Below, piece after piece: positions 50,860 through 58,609 of a DNA stretch of 64,000 bases. The position numbers and the translations under genes are program-made. The DNA is taken from NCBI GenBank assembly GCA_018266105.1, contig JAFEBA010000037.1:1-64000 (forward strand). Reading direction: 5' to 3'. Source of the DNA: a bacterium (lineage in GTDB: Bacteria > Vulcanimicrobiota > Xenobia > Xenobiales > JADMJV01). Within the stretch, counting starts at the first letter, position 1, and each line of letters starts with the position of its first letter. The notes beneath the pieces were generated by a model. It worked only from the letters and a program-made list of their open reading frames with translations. It searched no databases and was not told where the DNA came from.

Positions 50860-53208
50860 GTGAGTCAGGCGCGCGGGCGATTGAAGGTGTTCTTTGGCTA
50901 TGCTGGAGTCAACCAGGCTCTGCTCCAGGCTGCCGAGGAGGCAGACGGCCGGGTCGTTCTGGCGGGTTGGGAGCACGAGAGTGTAGGGGCCAGTTTTGAA
51001 CAAGTGGAGCTGCAGCCCGACCTGAAAGCAGATCTGGTCGTGGTCCCGCATCTGGCCAGGGTGAATCCATCCAGCGCTCGTCATCCGCAACGTTACCAGG
51101 ATGTGGAAGACTTGCTGGCGGCCGGGGTGTCGGTCTACGGCGGTCTGGAAGTGCAGCGCCTGGAGAGCCTGGTCGACGCGGTGGCTCAGATCACCGGGCA
51201 GCGTCCGCGCGAGACGGTCCCTGACGCCTGGCTCAAGCGGGCGGACGAGTTCCAGCTGGTGGATGTGCCCACCCGGGAACCTGCTCTATCGGCCCTGCGC
51301 GAACTGGCCCTGCGCTATGTGGCCAACCGCATCGATGAGAGAGTCCTGGCCAGCATGTCGGACGGCAAAATCTCAGGACCCTGGCCAGTGCGGGAGCGGC
51401 TGTTGGTGGCGGTCGGTCCCAGTCCACTTTCGGAACGTCTGATTCGGGCCGCCTGCCGCCTGGCCGATACACTCAAGGCCGAGTGGCGTGCCATCTCGGT
51501 GGAGGGCAGCGAGGCCTCAACCCCCGACGCCCGCGAGCGGGTAGCGGCCCACTTGCGTCTGGCCAGTTCGCTGGGCGCCTACAGTGAGCAGGTGACGGGC
51601 AGCAGTATTCCGGTTCGTCTGATCGAGTATGCGCGCGAGCACAACGTCACCCAGATTGTGGCCGGCAAACCTCCGCGAAGGAACTGGTGGCAAAGGCTGA
51701 GCCCGGATCTGGTGGATGAGTTGATCGCGCGCAGCGGGTCGATCGACGTCTACGTGATCAGTGCGGATGTCGCGCCTGAGGCTCCCCTGGTGGATAAGCC
51801 CACCGCTCCCGGTTCGGCATACCTGTGGGCTACACTGGCGGTCTTGATCCTGTCTTTGGTGAATGCTGAACTGAGCCGCTATCTGGCGCCCATTAACCTG
51901 ATCGTTGCCTACCTGGCCATGGTCTGTGCCATTGCCTTTCGTCTGGGCAGGGGGCCGGCTTTTTGGGCTTCTACCTTGACCCTGGCCGCCTTTGATTTCT
52001 ATTTCGTGCCCCCATACTATACTTTTGCTGTCCAGGACGGCGAGTATGTGGTCACCTTTATCGCGTTGCTCAGTGTTTCGCTGGTGATCAGCACTCTGAC
52101 GGCCCGAGCCCGCGAGCAAGCCCTGGCGGCCCGCGAGCGTGAAGGTCAGACCAGTGCTTTGCTCGACCTGTCCCGCGATTTCAGTTCCAGCCGCTCCTTT
52201 GAAGAGGTCCGCCTGGCGCTGGAGTCTCACGTTCAGAGGCGCTTTGACCCAAAAGCTCAGGTGCGCCTGCAGCCTGAAGAGAGCGACCCGGACGTGGTGC
52301 AATGGGCCTGGCAGCGCCAGTTGCCTGGGGGGCGCGGCACCGATACGATGCCCCAGTGCGAGCTCACCTGTCTGCCGGTAGTGGGCCGCCATAGCCAGCC
52401 TCCTCAGACCCTTGCGGTGGTGATTCTTTTTCGAAAGGAACCTCTGCTCTTGCACGAGCAGGAGATGTTGGACTCTTTTCTGTTGCAGGGAGCGGCCGCG
52501 CTGGAACGGCTGGGTTTGGCTCAGCGCGCTTCTCAGGCAGAAGTACTCGAAGCGACCGAGCGTTTGCAGAGCGCGTTGATCAATTCGGTGTCTCACGATT
52601 TGCGCATCCCGCTGGTGTCGATCGTGGGGGCGCTGCAAGCGGTGCGGGATGAAGAAGAGGCGCCCCTTTCGGTTGAGGACCGCAAAGCTCTGGTGGACAA
52701 TGCCCTCGGCGAAGCAGATCGATTGAACCGCATCGTGGGTAATATCTTGCAGATGAGTCAGCTTGATTCTGGAGTTCTGCGCATCCAGGGTCAGCCACAG
52801 GATGTTCAGGATCTTCTCTCGATGGTCCCGGTGGCGAGTTTGCGTCTGCCGGATCAGCTGCCGCTCGTCCATTGCGACTTTCTGCTCACTCAGCAGGTGC
52901 TCTATAATCTCTTGGACAACGCACGCAAATACGCGCCCAACCTGCCGTACGAGGTGGTCGCCGAGGATCAGGGAGATTTCGTCATGATTTCCGTTCACGA
53001 TCAGGGGCCGGGGGTGGCCGAAAACGAGCGCGATAAAGTCTTTGCACGCTTCTATCGGGCCAAGAATTCTCCGGCCGAGAGCGGCAGCGGACTGGGCCTG
53101 TCCATCTGTCAGGACCTGATCGAGGCTCAAGGTGGACGGATCTGGATTGACCCTGAGGCTGAGCGCGGGGCAAAGATTTGCTTTACTCTGCCGGTAGCCC
53201 GCCATTGA
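50860..53208 (+). CDS. KdpD-like sensor kinase (copy 2) with degenerate ATP-binding N-domain
   Basis: 782 aa, GTG start. Same order as the copy at 43844-46441, but the N-terminal KdpD domain is shortened by roughly 80 residues: GYAAGVGKT of copy 1 is reduced to GYAGV, and DELAHTN to PHLARVN, so both the Walker A and its partner motif are gone. The USP-like domain (VGPSPLSERLIRAACRL), four membrane helices (DUF4118), His in NSVSHDLRIPLVSIV, N box NLLDNARKYAP and G2 GSGLGLSI are all intact. So the kinase is probably active while ATP sensing by the N-domain is lost. It is the fifth gene after kdpF in the operon and overlaps kdpE copy 2 (TTGA). Confidence 0.9.
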   Translation: MSQARGRLKVFFGYAGVNQALLQAAEEADGRVVLAGWEHESVGASFEQVELQPDLKADLVVVPHLARVNPSSARHPQRYQDVEDLLAAGVSVYGGLEVQRLESLVDAVAQITGQRPRETVPDAWLKRADEFQLVDVPTREPALSALRELALRYVANRIDERVLASMSDGKISGPWPVRERLLVAVGPSPLSERLIRAACRLADTLKAEWRAISVEGSEASTPDARERVAAHLRLASSLGAYSEQVTGSSIPVRLIEYAREHNVTQIVAGKPPRRNWWQRLSPDLVDELIARSGSIDVYVISADVAPEAPLVDKPTAPGSAYLWATLAVLILSLVNAELSRYLAPINLIVAYLAMVCAIAFRLGRGPAFWASTLTLAAFDFYFVPPYYTFAVQDGEYVVTFIALLSVSLVISTLTARAREQALAAREREGQTSALLDLSRDFSSSRSFEEVRLALESHVQRRFDPKAQVRLQPEESDPDVVQWAWQRQLPGGRGTDTMPQCELTCLPVVGRHSQPPQTLAVVILFRKEPLLLHEQEMLDSFLLQGAAALERLGLAQRASQAEVLEATERLQSALINSVSHDLRIPLVSIVGALQAVRDEEEAPLSVEDRKALVDNALGEADRLNRIVGNILQMSQLDSGVLRIQGQPQDVQDLLSMVPVASLRLPDQLPLVHCDFLLTQQVLYNLLDNARKYAPNLPYEVVAEDQGDFVMISVHDQGPGVAENERDKVFARFYRAKNSPAESGSGLGLSICQDLIEAQGGRIWIDPEAERGAKICFTLPVARH

Positions 53209-53894
53209 GCGTCTTGATTCGCGCTCTGGTGGTGGATGATGAACCGGCGGTGCGCCGTTTTCTTAAGGCCAGCCTGACTCCTCGCGGTTATGAAGTCCGC
53301 GAGGCCAGCACCGGCCAGGAAGCCATCGAGATGGTGGCCCAATCCCGTCCGGACGTTATTCTTCTCGATCTGGGACTGCCTGATCTGGACGGAGTCGAGG
53401 TGACGCGGGTGCTGCGGGAATGGTGCTCGGTGCCAATCATCATCCTGTCCGTGCGCGACCGCGAAAGTGACAAGGTGGCGGCTCTGGACGCCGGGGCGGA
53501 CGATTATCTGAACAAGCCCTTTGGTCTGAATGAACTGACCGCTCGACTGAGGGCCGCGTTGCGCCGGGTGCAGAACACCGCCGACGAACCGACCGTGAGC
53601 ACCGGCCCTTTAAAGCTGGACCTGGCCAATCGTGAAGTGACTCGACATGGCCAGACGGTCGCCTTGACTCCCACCGAGTATGATATTTTGCGGGTGCTGG
53701 CCCGACATCACGGCAAAGTGGTGACCCACGCCAAGTTGATTCAGGAAGTTTGGGGTCATCTGGAGCAAGATCTGCACACCTTGCGCGTCAACGTCAGCAA
53801 CCTGCGCCGCAAGATCGAGGATGAGCCGGCTCGTCCCGTGCTCTTGGTGACCGAACCGGGGGTGGGTTACCGACTGGTGCTGCACGAGAGCTAG
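53205..53894 (+). CDS. KdpE response regulator (copy 2)
   Basis: 229 aa from the TTG at 53205, a 4-base overlap with the stop of kdpD copy 2 (a TTG at 53214 is possible). Receiver: ALVVDDEPAVRRFL, Asp in DVILLDLGLPDLDG, Lys in NKPFGLNELTAR. Winged helix: LTPTEYDILRVL and HTLRVNVSNLRRKIE. Very similar to copy 1 by eye, so the pair is a duplication that has kept the DNA-binding helix nearly the same; both KdpEs may read the same operator. Confidence 0.9.
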   Translation: MSVLIRALVVDDEPAVRRFLKASLTPRGYEVREASTGQEAIEMVAQSRPDVILLDLGLPDLDGVEVTRVLREWCSVPIIILSVRDRESDKVAALDAGADDYLNKPFGLNELTARLRAALRRVQNTADEPTVSTGPLKLDLANREVTRHGQTVALTPTEYDILRVLARHHGKVVTHAKLIQEVWGHLEQDLHTLRVNVSNLRRKIEDEPARPVLLVTEPGVGYRLVLHES

Positions 53895-53911
53895 CCCTTA
53901 TCGCGCTATGG

Positions 53912-55282
53912 TCAGGGGGGCGGAGGTGCCGGTTTGCCGGTGCGGTGGTAATGCAGAATGGCGTTGGTGGCCAGGAAGCGCGAGCCTTTAAAGCCTCCCC
54001 AGGCCTCGGTTCCTGAAAGTAGCTCAACTTTCATGGCCTTGCCGGCCGCCACCAGCGAGATCTTGGAATTGTTCTGGGCGATGAAAGTGCAGTCCTTATA
54101 CCGCGGCGCACCACTTCCGACAAAAAAGATGCGGAGCGTGCGAGGGCCCAGCAAGGCTTGAGTGGCAAGTTGGGTAGGGTCGAGGACCAGCGGAACATCT
54201 CCGGGGGCGCCCGTCATCATGGTGGGATAGACGGCCGGATCGGAGGACCCGAGACGATTGTCCCAGTTGACCTTGCTGTTGGTGATGGTGACATTGCCGC
54301 CCACGTAGATGTCGCAAGGCTGGCTACCGGTGGCGTCCGGACACTTGACCTCTGCATTGGTGACGGTCAAGTTGCCAGCAATGAAATACTCCCCTTTGGC
54401 GAGGCTCAAGGTGGTCCCGGTGACGCTGATGGATTTAAAATTTGCTGGCGTGAGCGAGTCGGGAGAGGTGATGTTCTTCACTACTCCGGCCGGCGAAAGG
54501 GCATCGCTCGGGTCACGAGGAGGACGGAAACGAGGAACCCTCGAGGGGGTCGGGTCTTGAGGCGCTGCCCAGCCCGGAGGGGTGGAGGTCCAGGTCACAC
54601 CTGGGGGGCCGGGATTGCTGAGAACCGAGGCCGGGCCTTTGGGTCCCCAAAAGAGTCCTGATTTGATGACGGTGTTGGGGCCGGCCAGAGTGATTCCTCC
54701 CGCCTGAACGCTATTGGTGACGATGGCTCCAGACAGATAGGGCTTGAGTGAGCCTGCTCCGGCATTGACCGGAACGGAATAGCCGTCAATGGTCGAGTTG
54801 GTAATGGTAACCTGGTCGGTACCGATAATGGTCGTATTGCTGGTGTAGCTACCCAGCGCCGCTTTGCTGTAGACCTTGGTGGTGTACTGACCAATATAGT
54901 CGCGAAGATCACACTTGGCTTCGATGTAAACCATTCCCTTCGGGATCGCGCTGGTCACACCCGCGGGAGGATTGGGAGCCAGGTCGTTATTGTAGTTGTT
55001 GCAAATGCGAAGATCATAAACCAGCTCCGGATCACCCGGGACCGAAGCCCCGTGAACGTCACAGCTGTAGACATAGGATGTATTCAGTTCGTCCAGGGCC
55101 AGCTGCATAGCGCCGTAGGCACCATAGTTGGTGCGTCGCTCGAGTGTGCCGCGAGTGGTGTTACGCAATCCCAGGTTGACGGAGTCGGTTGTTCCCGCGG
55201 TCATCAAGACAAACATAAAGGCAATGACCAGGACCAGAGCCACGACAGCAAAACCTAGAGGACCGCGCTTCTTGCTCACCAT
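53912..55282 (-). CDS. PilX/prepilin-like surface protein
   Basis: 456 aa. Short basic head then a membrane helix (PLGFAVVALVLVIAFMFVLM), the plan of PilX-type minor pilins or bacterial Tfp accessory proteins, though there is no clear GFTLIE cleavage site. The mature part has beta-helix-like repeats of Asn/Thr/Val (VTITNSTIDGYSV, NLTVTNAEVKC, NVTITNSKVNW), as in surface proteins of unknown target. Convergent with kdpE copy 2. It ends in HYHRTGKPAPPPP. Its start is 11 bases past the stop of the next pilin-like gene, so they form an operon. Confidence 0.72.
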   Translation of the reverse strand: MVSKKRGPLGFAVVALVLVIAFMFVLMTAGTTDSVNLGLRNTTRGTLERRTNYGAYGAMQLALDELNTSYVYSCDVHGASVPGDPELVYDLRICNNYNNDLAPNPPAGVTSAIPKGMVYIEAKCDLRDYIGQYTTKVYSKAALGSYTSNTTIIGTDQVTITNSTIDGYSVPVNAGAGSLKPYLSGAIVTNSVQAGGITLAGPNTVIKSGLFWGPKGPASVLSNPGPPGVTWTSTPPGWAAPQDPTPSRVPRFRPPRDPSDALSPAGVVKNITSPDSLTPANFKSISVTGTTLSLAKGEYFIAGNLTVTNAEVKCPDATGSQPCDIYVGGNVTITNSKVNWDNRLGSSDPAVYPTMMTGAPGDVPLVLDPTQLATQALLGPRTLRIFFVGSGAPRYKDCTFIAQNNSKISLVAAGKAMKVELLSGTEAWGGFKGSRFLATNAILHYHRTGKPAPPPP

Positions 55283-55293
55283 AATACTTTCCG

Positions 55294-55902
55294 CTAGTTG
55301 CGGGCGAAGACCTCTGTTTCCATCTCGAATCCGTAGTTTTTGCCGTAGTTGGAGGGTAGGTCAATGCGCAGTACCATCGTAAGGTTCGAGTTCTCTTTGG
55401 TGCATTCAAACTTGGTGACATGTCGCGAGACCACACTCATGGGGTAGCCTTTGGTGAGAAAGAGGTCGATGGGATCCGCTGGAGGCGGATAAGGAAGCTT
55501 GGGGTCGAGTCGCGCAACTGAGCGCACCACACAGGTATCGGGGCCCACGTTTCGCTTGTAGAAGGCTACGTACTTGCACCACAGCAGTCGGCCCGCGGAA
55601 TCGTATTCGATCGCGCCGGTTTTAGCGTCGCGTGGGCTGGCGAAGACGACCCCATAGTTGGTGGAGCTATTGGGATCAAGAGTGCTGTTTCCGACCGTGA
55701 AGCAGTCGTCGTTGGTCTCTTGAAACTGCTGAGCAATTGAGCGGAGTGTCAGAATCGCTTCTTTCTGGAGGTCGGACTTGGCATTGCTCACCAGCAAATA
55801 GCGGGAACCAGCCTTAACGAGGGCTGCGATCCCCATCAGGCAAACCCCAAGAACTGCCTGAGCGGCAATCAGTTCAATCAATGAGTATGCCCGACGTTTC
55901 AT
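55294..55902 (-). CDS. Prepilin-like protein
   Basis: 202 aa from the ATG at 55902 (a TTG at 55911 adds 3). The N-terminus KRRAYSLIELIAAQAVLG matches a type IV prepilin cleavage/methylation site except that Ala replaces the Gly before the aromatic residue; Ala is tolerated by some prepilin peptidases. The rest is a pilin head with several Cys (residues ~65-175). First gene of the minus-strand operon with the PilX-like gene; divergent from another prepilin-like gene. Confidence 0.8.
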   Translation of the reverse strand: MKRRAYSLIELIAAQAVLGVCLMGIAALVKAGSRYLLVSNAKSDLQKEAILTLRSIAQQFQETNDDCFTVGNSTLDPNSSTNYGVVFASPRDAKTGAIEYDSAGRLLWCKYVAFYKRNVGPDTCVVRSVARLDPKLPYPPPADPIDLFLTKGYPMSVVSRHVTKFECTKENSNLTMVLRIDLPSNYGKNYGFEMETEVFARN

Positions 55903-55979
55903 CCTGACCAAGCCAATTCTGGTTGAACGTCAAATTCCCTGGGCGAGGAATCCTGACGAGGCTCAAGAAACCTGACTTT

Positions 55980-56378
55980 ATGCGCCGCGGATTTAGTATC
56001 GCTGAGTGTCTGATCGCAGCCGTCCTGCTTTGCGGCATGGCGGTGGCACTCTTTGGAGTGTGGGCGATGCACGCCAAGGCCTCCGCTCAGAGTCGCGAAG
56101 CCATGGTGGCGACTTTCTGGGGAGAGCAGGTAATGGAAGAGAAGCTCTCTCAGGGCTATACCGTCAAGTCGGATCTCTACGCCAATCCCCCATTTGTGGC
56201 CAAGCACATCGTCGATGGTCAGGACGTCCAGACACTTTTCTATTATCGGACCTACGTCGCCGATAACCCTACCCCGACCAATCCGGGCCTCAAAACCATT
56301 ACCGTGGAGGTCGCCTGGGAGCACGCCGGTTCGTGGAAGTCAGTGCGACTTCTTACGCGCTTGGGTTGGCAGGGGTAA
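55980..56378 (+). CDS. Type IV prepilin-like protein
   Basis: 132 aa from the ATG at 55980, chosen because the cleavage site is then 4 residues in: MRRGFSIAECLIAAVLLCGM. A canonical G-F-S-x-x-E prepilin motif with a hydrophobic helix behind it and a small globular head. A longer start at 55923 would add 19 residues before the motif, which is less typical. Divergent from the other pilin-like genes and convergent with the GspF-N-like gene (19-base gap). Confidence 0.82.
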   Translation: MRRGFSIAECLIAAVLLCGMAVALFGVWAMHAKASAQSREAMVATFWGEQVMEEKLSQGYTVKSDLYANPPFVAKHIVDGQDVQTLFYYRTYVADNPTPTNPGLKTITVEVAWEHAGSWKSVRLLTRLGWQG

Positions 56379-56397
56379 GCGCCTGAGGTTGTTGGCG

Positions 56398-57237
56398 TTA
56401 AGTGTCCGGCTCTGGACCTTCCGGATCATACTTGGGAAGGCTCGAATTGGAGTCCAGGCTGGGAGTCGTTTCCTGAGTCGCCGCGCTGGCCCGGGTTTCT
56501 CGCTTTTTCAGTCGATGCAGAGTGATGGGTTCGATCTGACCCTGTAGTTCTTGACCCGGGCCGGCAGTCAGTTTTACTTCTTTTTGCTTGGGTGGGAAGC
56601 CAGGGGCGTCTACCAGGAACGTGATCTGGTCGGGGGTTGAGGGCAGTGAGGTCTGGACTTCCATGGTGTAGTCGCCTTCCACGCCTAATTGAAAGGCGAC
56701 TTTGGCGTGTCTCTGGGTGCGGTGGAACTTGCCATCTTCGCCGCGCTCCTGAATGGAGCCGTCCCGGTCGATCTGCCACTCCGGTCGTTTCAGGCGCAAA
56801 CCAAGCTGAATACGGTCAGGATAATCCGCACCCAGTTCCTGGCGACTGACCAGAGCCAGGTGGCCGCTCAGATGTAAGCGATAATCTTTGTCTCGCGCAG
56901 CACGTTTCCAAAGGATGGCCCCAATCCCCGCCAGAACGAGCAGAGTTACAAAGGCGAGCCCAAGTCTGCGCCAATCCAACATGCTTAGAAGCGAAGGTTC
57001 ACTCTTTTTCACTGACGCCGGTTTCGGCGGAACGGGTGGGGTGGGCTTGGTTGGCGAGGTGGGCTTGGTAGCTACAGCTTGTCGAGCGGGGGGCGGACCA
57101 GACTGGTCCACTTCCAAACGGGTCACTTGCAGGCGCCTGCGTTGAAGCTGCTCACGGGCTCCCTGCTCATCGGCAGCTTCTAGGAACCCCGTCTTCTGTC
57201 CCCCATCCTCCCCTCGGGCAATAAACCGGTAGCGCAT
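56398..57237 (-). CDS. Single-pass protein with GspF/PilC-type N-terminal motif
   Basis: 279 aa. The first ~45 residues, MRYRFIARGEDGGQKTGFLE followed by AREQLQRRRLQVTRLE, match the N-terminal signature seen before the first domain of T2SS/T4P inner-membrane protein GspF/PilC. Then a Pro/Lys linker, one TM helix (residues ~92-110) and a beta-rich extracytoplasmic region of ~150 residues ending in a low-complexity tail. The four-helix GspF domains are absent. So it may be a partner that uses the same docking sequence as PilC, next to pilin genes. Function otherwise unknown. Confidence 0.62.
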   Translation of the reverse strand: MRYRFIARGEDGGQKTGFLEAADEQGAREQLQRRRLQVTRLEVDQSGPPPARQAVATKPTSPTKPTPPVPPKPASVKKSEPSLLSMLDWRRLGLAFVTLLVLAGIGAILWKRAARDKDYRLHLSGHLALVSRQELGADYPDRIQLGLRLKRPEWQIDRDGSIQERGEDGKFHRTQRHAKVAFQLGVEGDYTMEVQTSLPSTPDQITFLVDAPGFPPKQKEVKLTAGPGQELQGQIEPITLHRLKKRETRASAATQETTPSLDSNSSLPKYDPEGPEPDT

Positions 57238-57311
57238 TAGTGCGGATTTCGTTATGCATACAAGGTCTCCTCGCTCCAGGGATCGAGCTTCCTTGAGAGG
57301 AAGCCATCCGC

Positions 57312-58040
57312 ATGAGATGGTCGGTTCCCTTGTGTCTTACGATGTTGCTCTTTTCTGGTTGCTCTGGCGCAAAGGGAGGGGCAGTAACGCCTTCTCCCAC
57401 TCCTGGTCAGACCGGCAGTGCCCCGGGTCGGTGGAATAGTCCCGATGAAAGCCGGTGGGTGGAGTTGACTCCTAAGGGCACGGTGGCGGTGGTCAGCAAG
57501 GAACAGGCCCTGATTGGGACTTACGTCGTCAGGGGGAATGAAGTCGAGCCGCGATTTTCCGCTCTCAATTCGAGCAAGCCGAGCCGGTCAGCCGGTGTCT
57601 GGAAGATGCGTCTAGATGGTGACCAGTTGCGGGTGACCAATCCCGATCAGCGAAGCGATGATTACAGGCGCTCTCCGGGGCCTCCGGAGTTAAAGGACTC
57701 CCCCCTGTTGGGACGCTGGGAGTGGACTCGCAAAGGCAGTCAAAAGGTCAATTCTTTTGAGTTTACGCCTTCTGGGAGTTTCATCTCCGTTCGCTGGCTT
57801 CATCCGAAAGGTCAAGGGGGCTCCAAAGGGAGGCCCAAAGGTGAGCTGGAGGAGTTACGCGAGGCCGGGACCTACCGTGTGGATGGGAACGCTATTTACC
57901 TGACGACCTTCCGAAAACATAAAGCGAGCCGCAAACTGCAGTTCCAGCTGGTCTCCGGGGTCGATCACGATAAGCTGATGATCACACATACGCGCCCGGA
58001 TGGAACCGTAGCGACCGCTGAATACAGGCGAATCCCCTAG
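57312..58040 (+). CDS. Lipoprotein of unknown function
   Basis: 242 aa, ATG start. Signal with lipobox MLLFSGC (Cys 17), a Gly/Ser/Pro-rich tether, then two similar beta-rich modules of ~100 residues: GRWNSPDESRWVELTPKGTV and GRWEWTRKGSQKVNSFEFTP, each with a following YVV/YRV-NGN/NAI strand. This looks like an internal duplication of a lipocalin-like or DUF-type domain (inference). Divergent from the GspF-N-like gene (74-base gap). Confidence 0.7.
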   Translation: MRWSVPLCLTMLLFSGCSGAKGGAVTPSPTPGQTGSAPGRWNSPDESRWVELTPKGTVAVVSKEQALIGTYVVRGNEVEPRFSALNSSKPSRSAGVWKMRLDGDQLRVTNPDQRSDDYRRSPGPPELKDSPLLGRWEWTRKGSQKVNSFEFTPSGSFISVRWLHPKGQGGSKGRPKGELEELREAGTYRVDGNAIYLTTFRKHKASRKLQFQLVSGVDHDKLMITHTRPDGTVATAEYRRIP

Positions 58041-58124
58041 GGCACTCGCTAAGGTTTCCTTCCCTGGATGCCTTGAAACGCAGCTACTCCATCTGGGATT
58101 CGCTATAATTCGCTTGCGACGCCC

Positions 58125-58571
58125 TCAGAACGGGTCAGAGTCGTCGTCGTCATCATCATCATCGTCGTCATCGTCATCATCATCGTCGTCATCATCGTCA
58201 TCGTCGTCGTCATCATCATCATCGTCGTCGTCGCCGCCGCCGCCGGAATCCACATAGTAGCCGAAGTCGTCCTCGCCGCCGCCTTCCATGTCCGCGCTAC
58301 CGATGCCCAAAAGTGACCAGGCGGCCGTGGGGACAGGTTGATCCGGGTAAACGGGGATAGGTGGAGGAGCAGCCATCAGGGGAACCAGAGCGAGCCGCAT
58401 CAACGCAATGGGCAACTTCAGTGGAACCAGATGCTCTTGGGTGCTGGCCGCCGCGAAGACCGGATGTTTCTTCGGGTGGGTGTGGGCGACCGCAGAATGC
58501 GGCATAAATCGGGCAGTCTGGCACAGGACCAGCAGCGTGAGGGTCGACAGCGAAGTCGCCAAACGTTTCAT
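58125..58571 (-). CDS. Secreted protein with a 31-residue poly-Asp tail
   Basis: 148 aa from the ATG at 58571. A Sec-like signal (TSLSTLTLLVLCQ) is followed by a His/Pro-rich region, a second hydrophobic stretch (LPIALMRLALVPLMAA), an acidic region (ADMEGGGEDDFGYYVDSGGGG) and 31 consecutive Asp before the terminal SDPF. The Asp run is coded by a mix of GAC and GAT. Poly-Asp tracts bind calcium or mineral surfaces. Its start is 38 bases downstream of the stop of the HTTM/VKGC-like gene on the same strand, so they may be one unit. Confidence 0.75.
   Translation of the reverse strand: MKRLATSLSTLTLLVLCQTARFMPHSAVAHTHPKKHPVFAAASTQEHLVPLKLPIALMRLALVPLMAAPPPIPVYPDQPVPTAAWSLLGIGSADMEGGGEDDFGYYVDSGGGGDDDDDDDDDDDDDDDDDDDDDDDDDDDDDDDSDPF
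58140..58232. repeat. Trinucleotide (GAY)31 repeat encoding poly-Asp
   Basis: Ninety-three bases of uninterrupted gtc/atc triplets on the plus strand (GAC/GAT on the minus). Codon use varies inside the run, so it is not a pure microsatellite and the tract is probably under selection for protein sequence. Slippage could still change its length. Confidence 0.9.
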
Positions 58572-58609
58572 CCCCGAAAGTATACAGCTAAAATGGTCAG
58601 AAAACCTGC

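Noticed and set aside
50860..53208. Second KdpD as a pseudogene
   Set aside because: The frame is intact for 782 codons and the kinase core motifs are all present.
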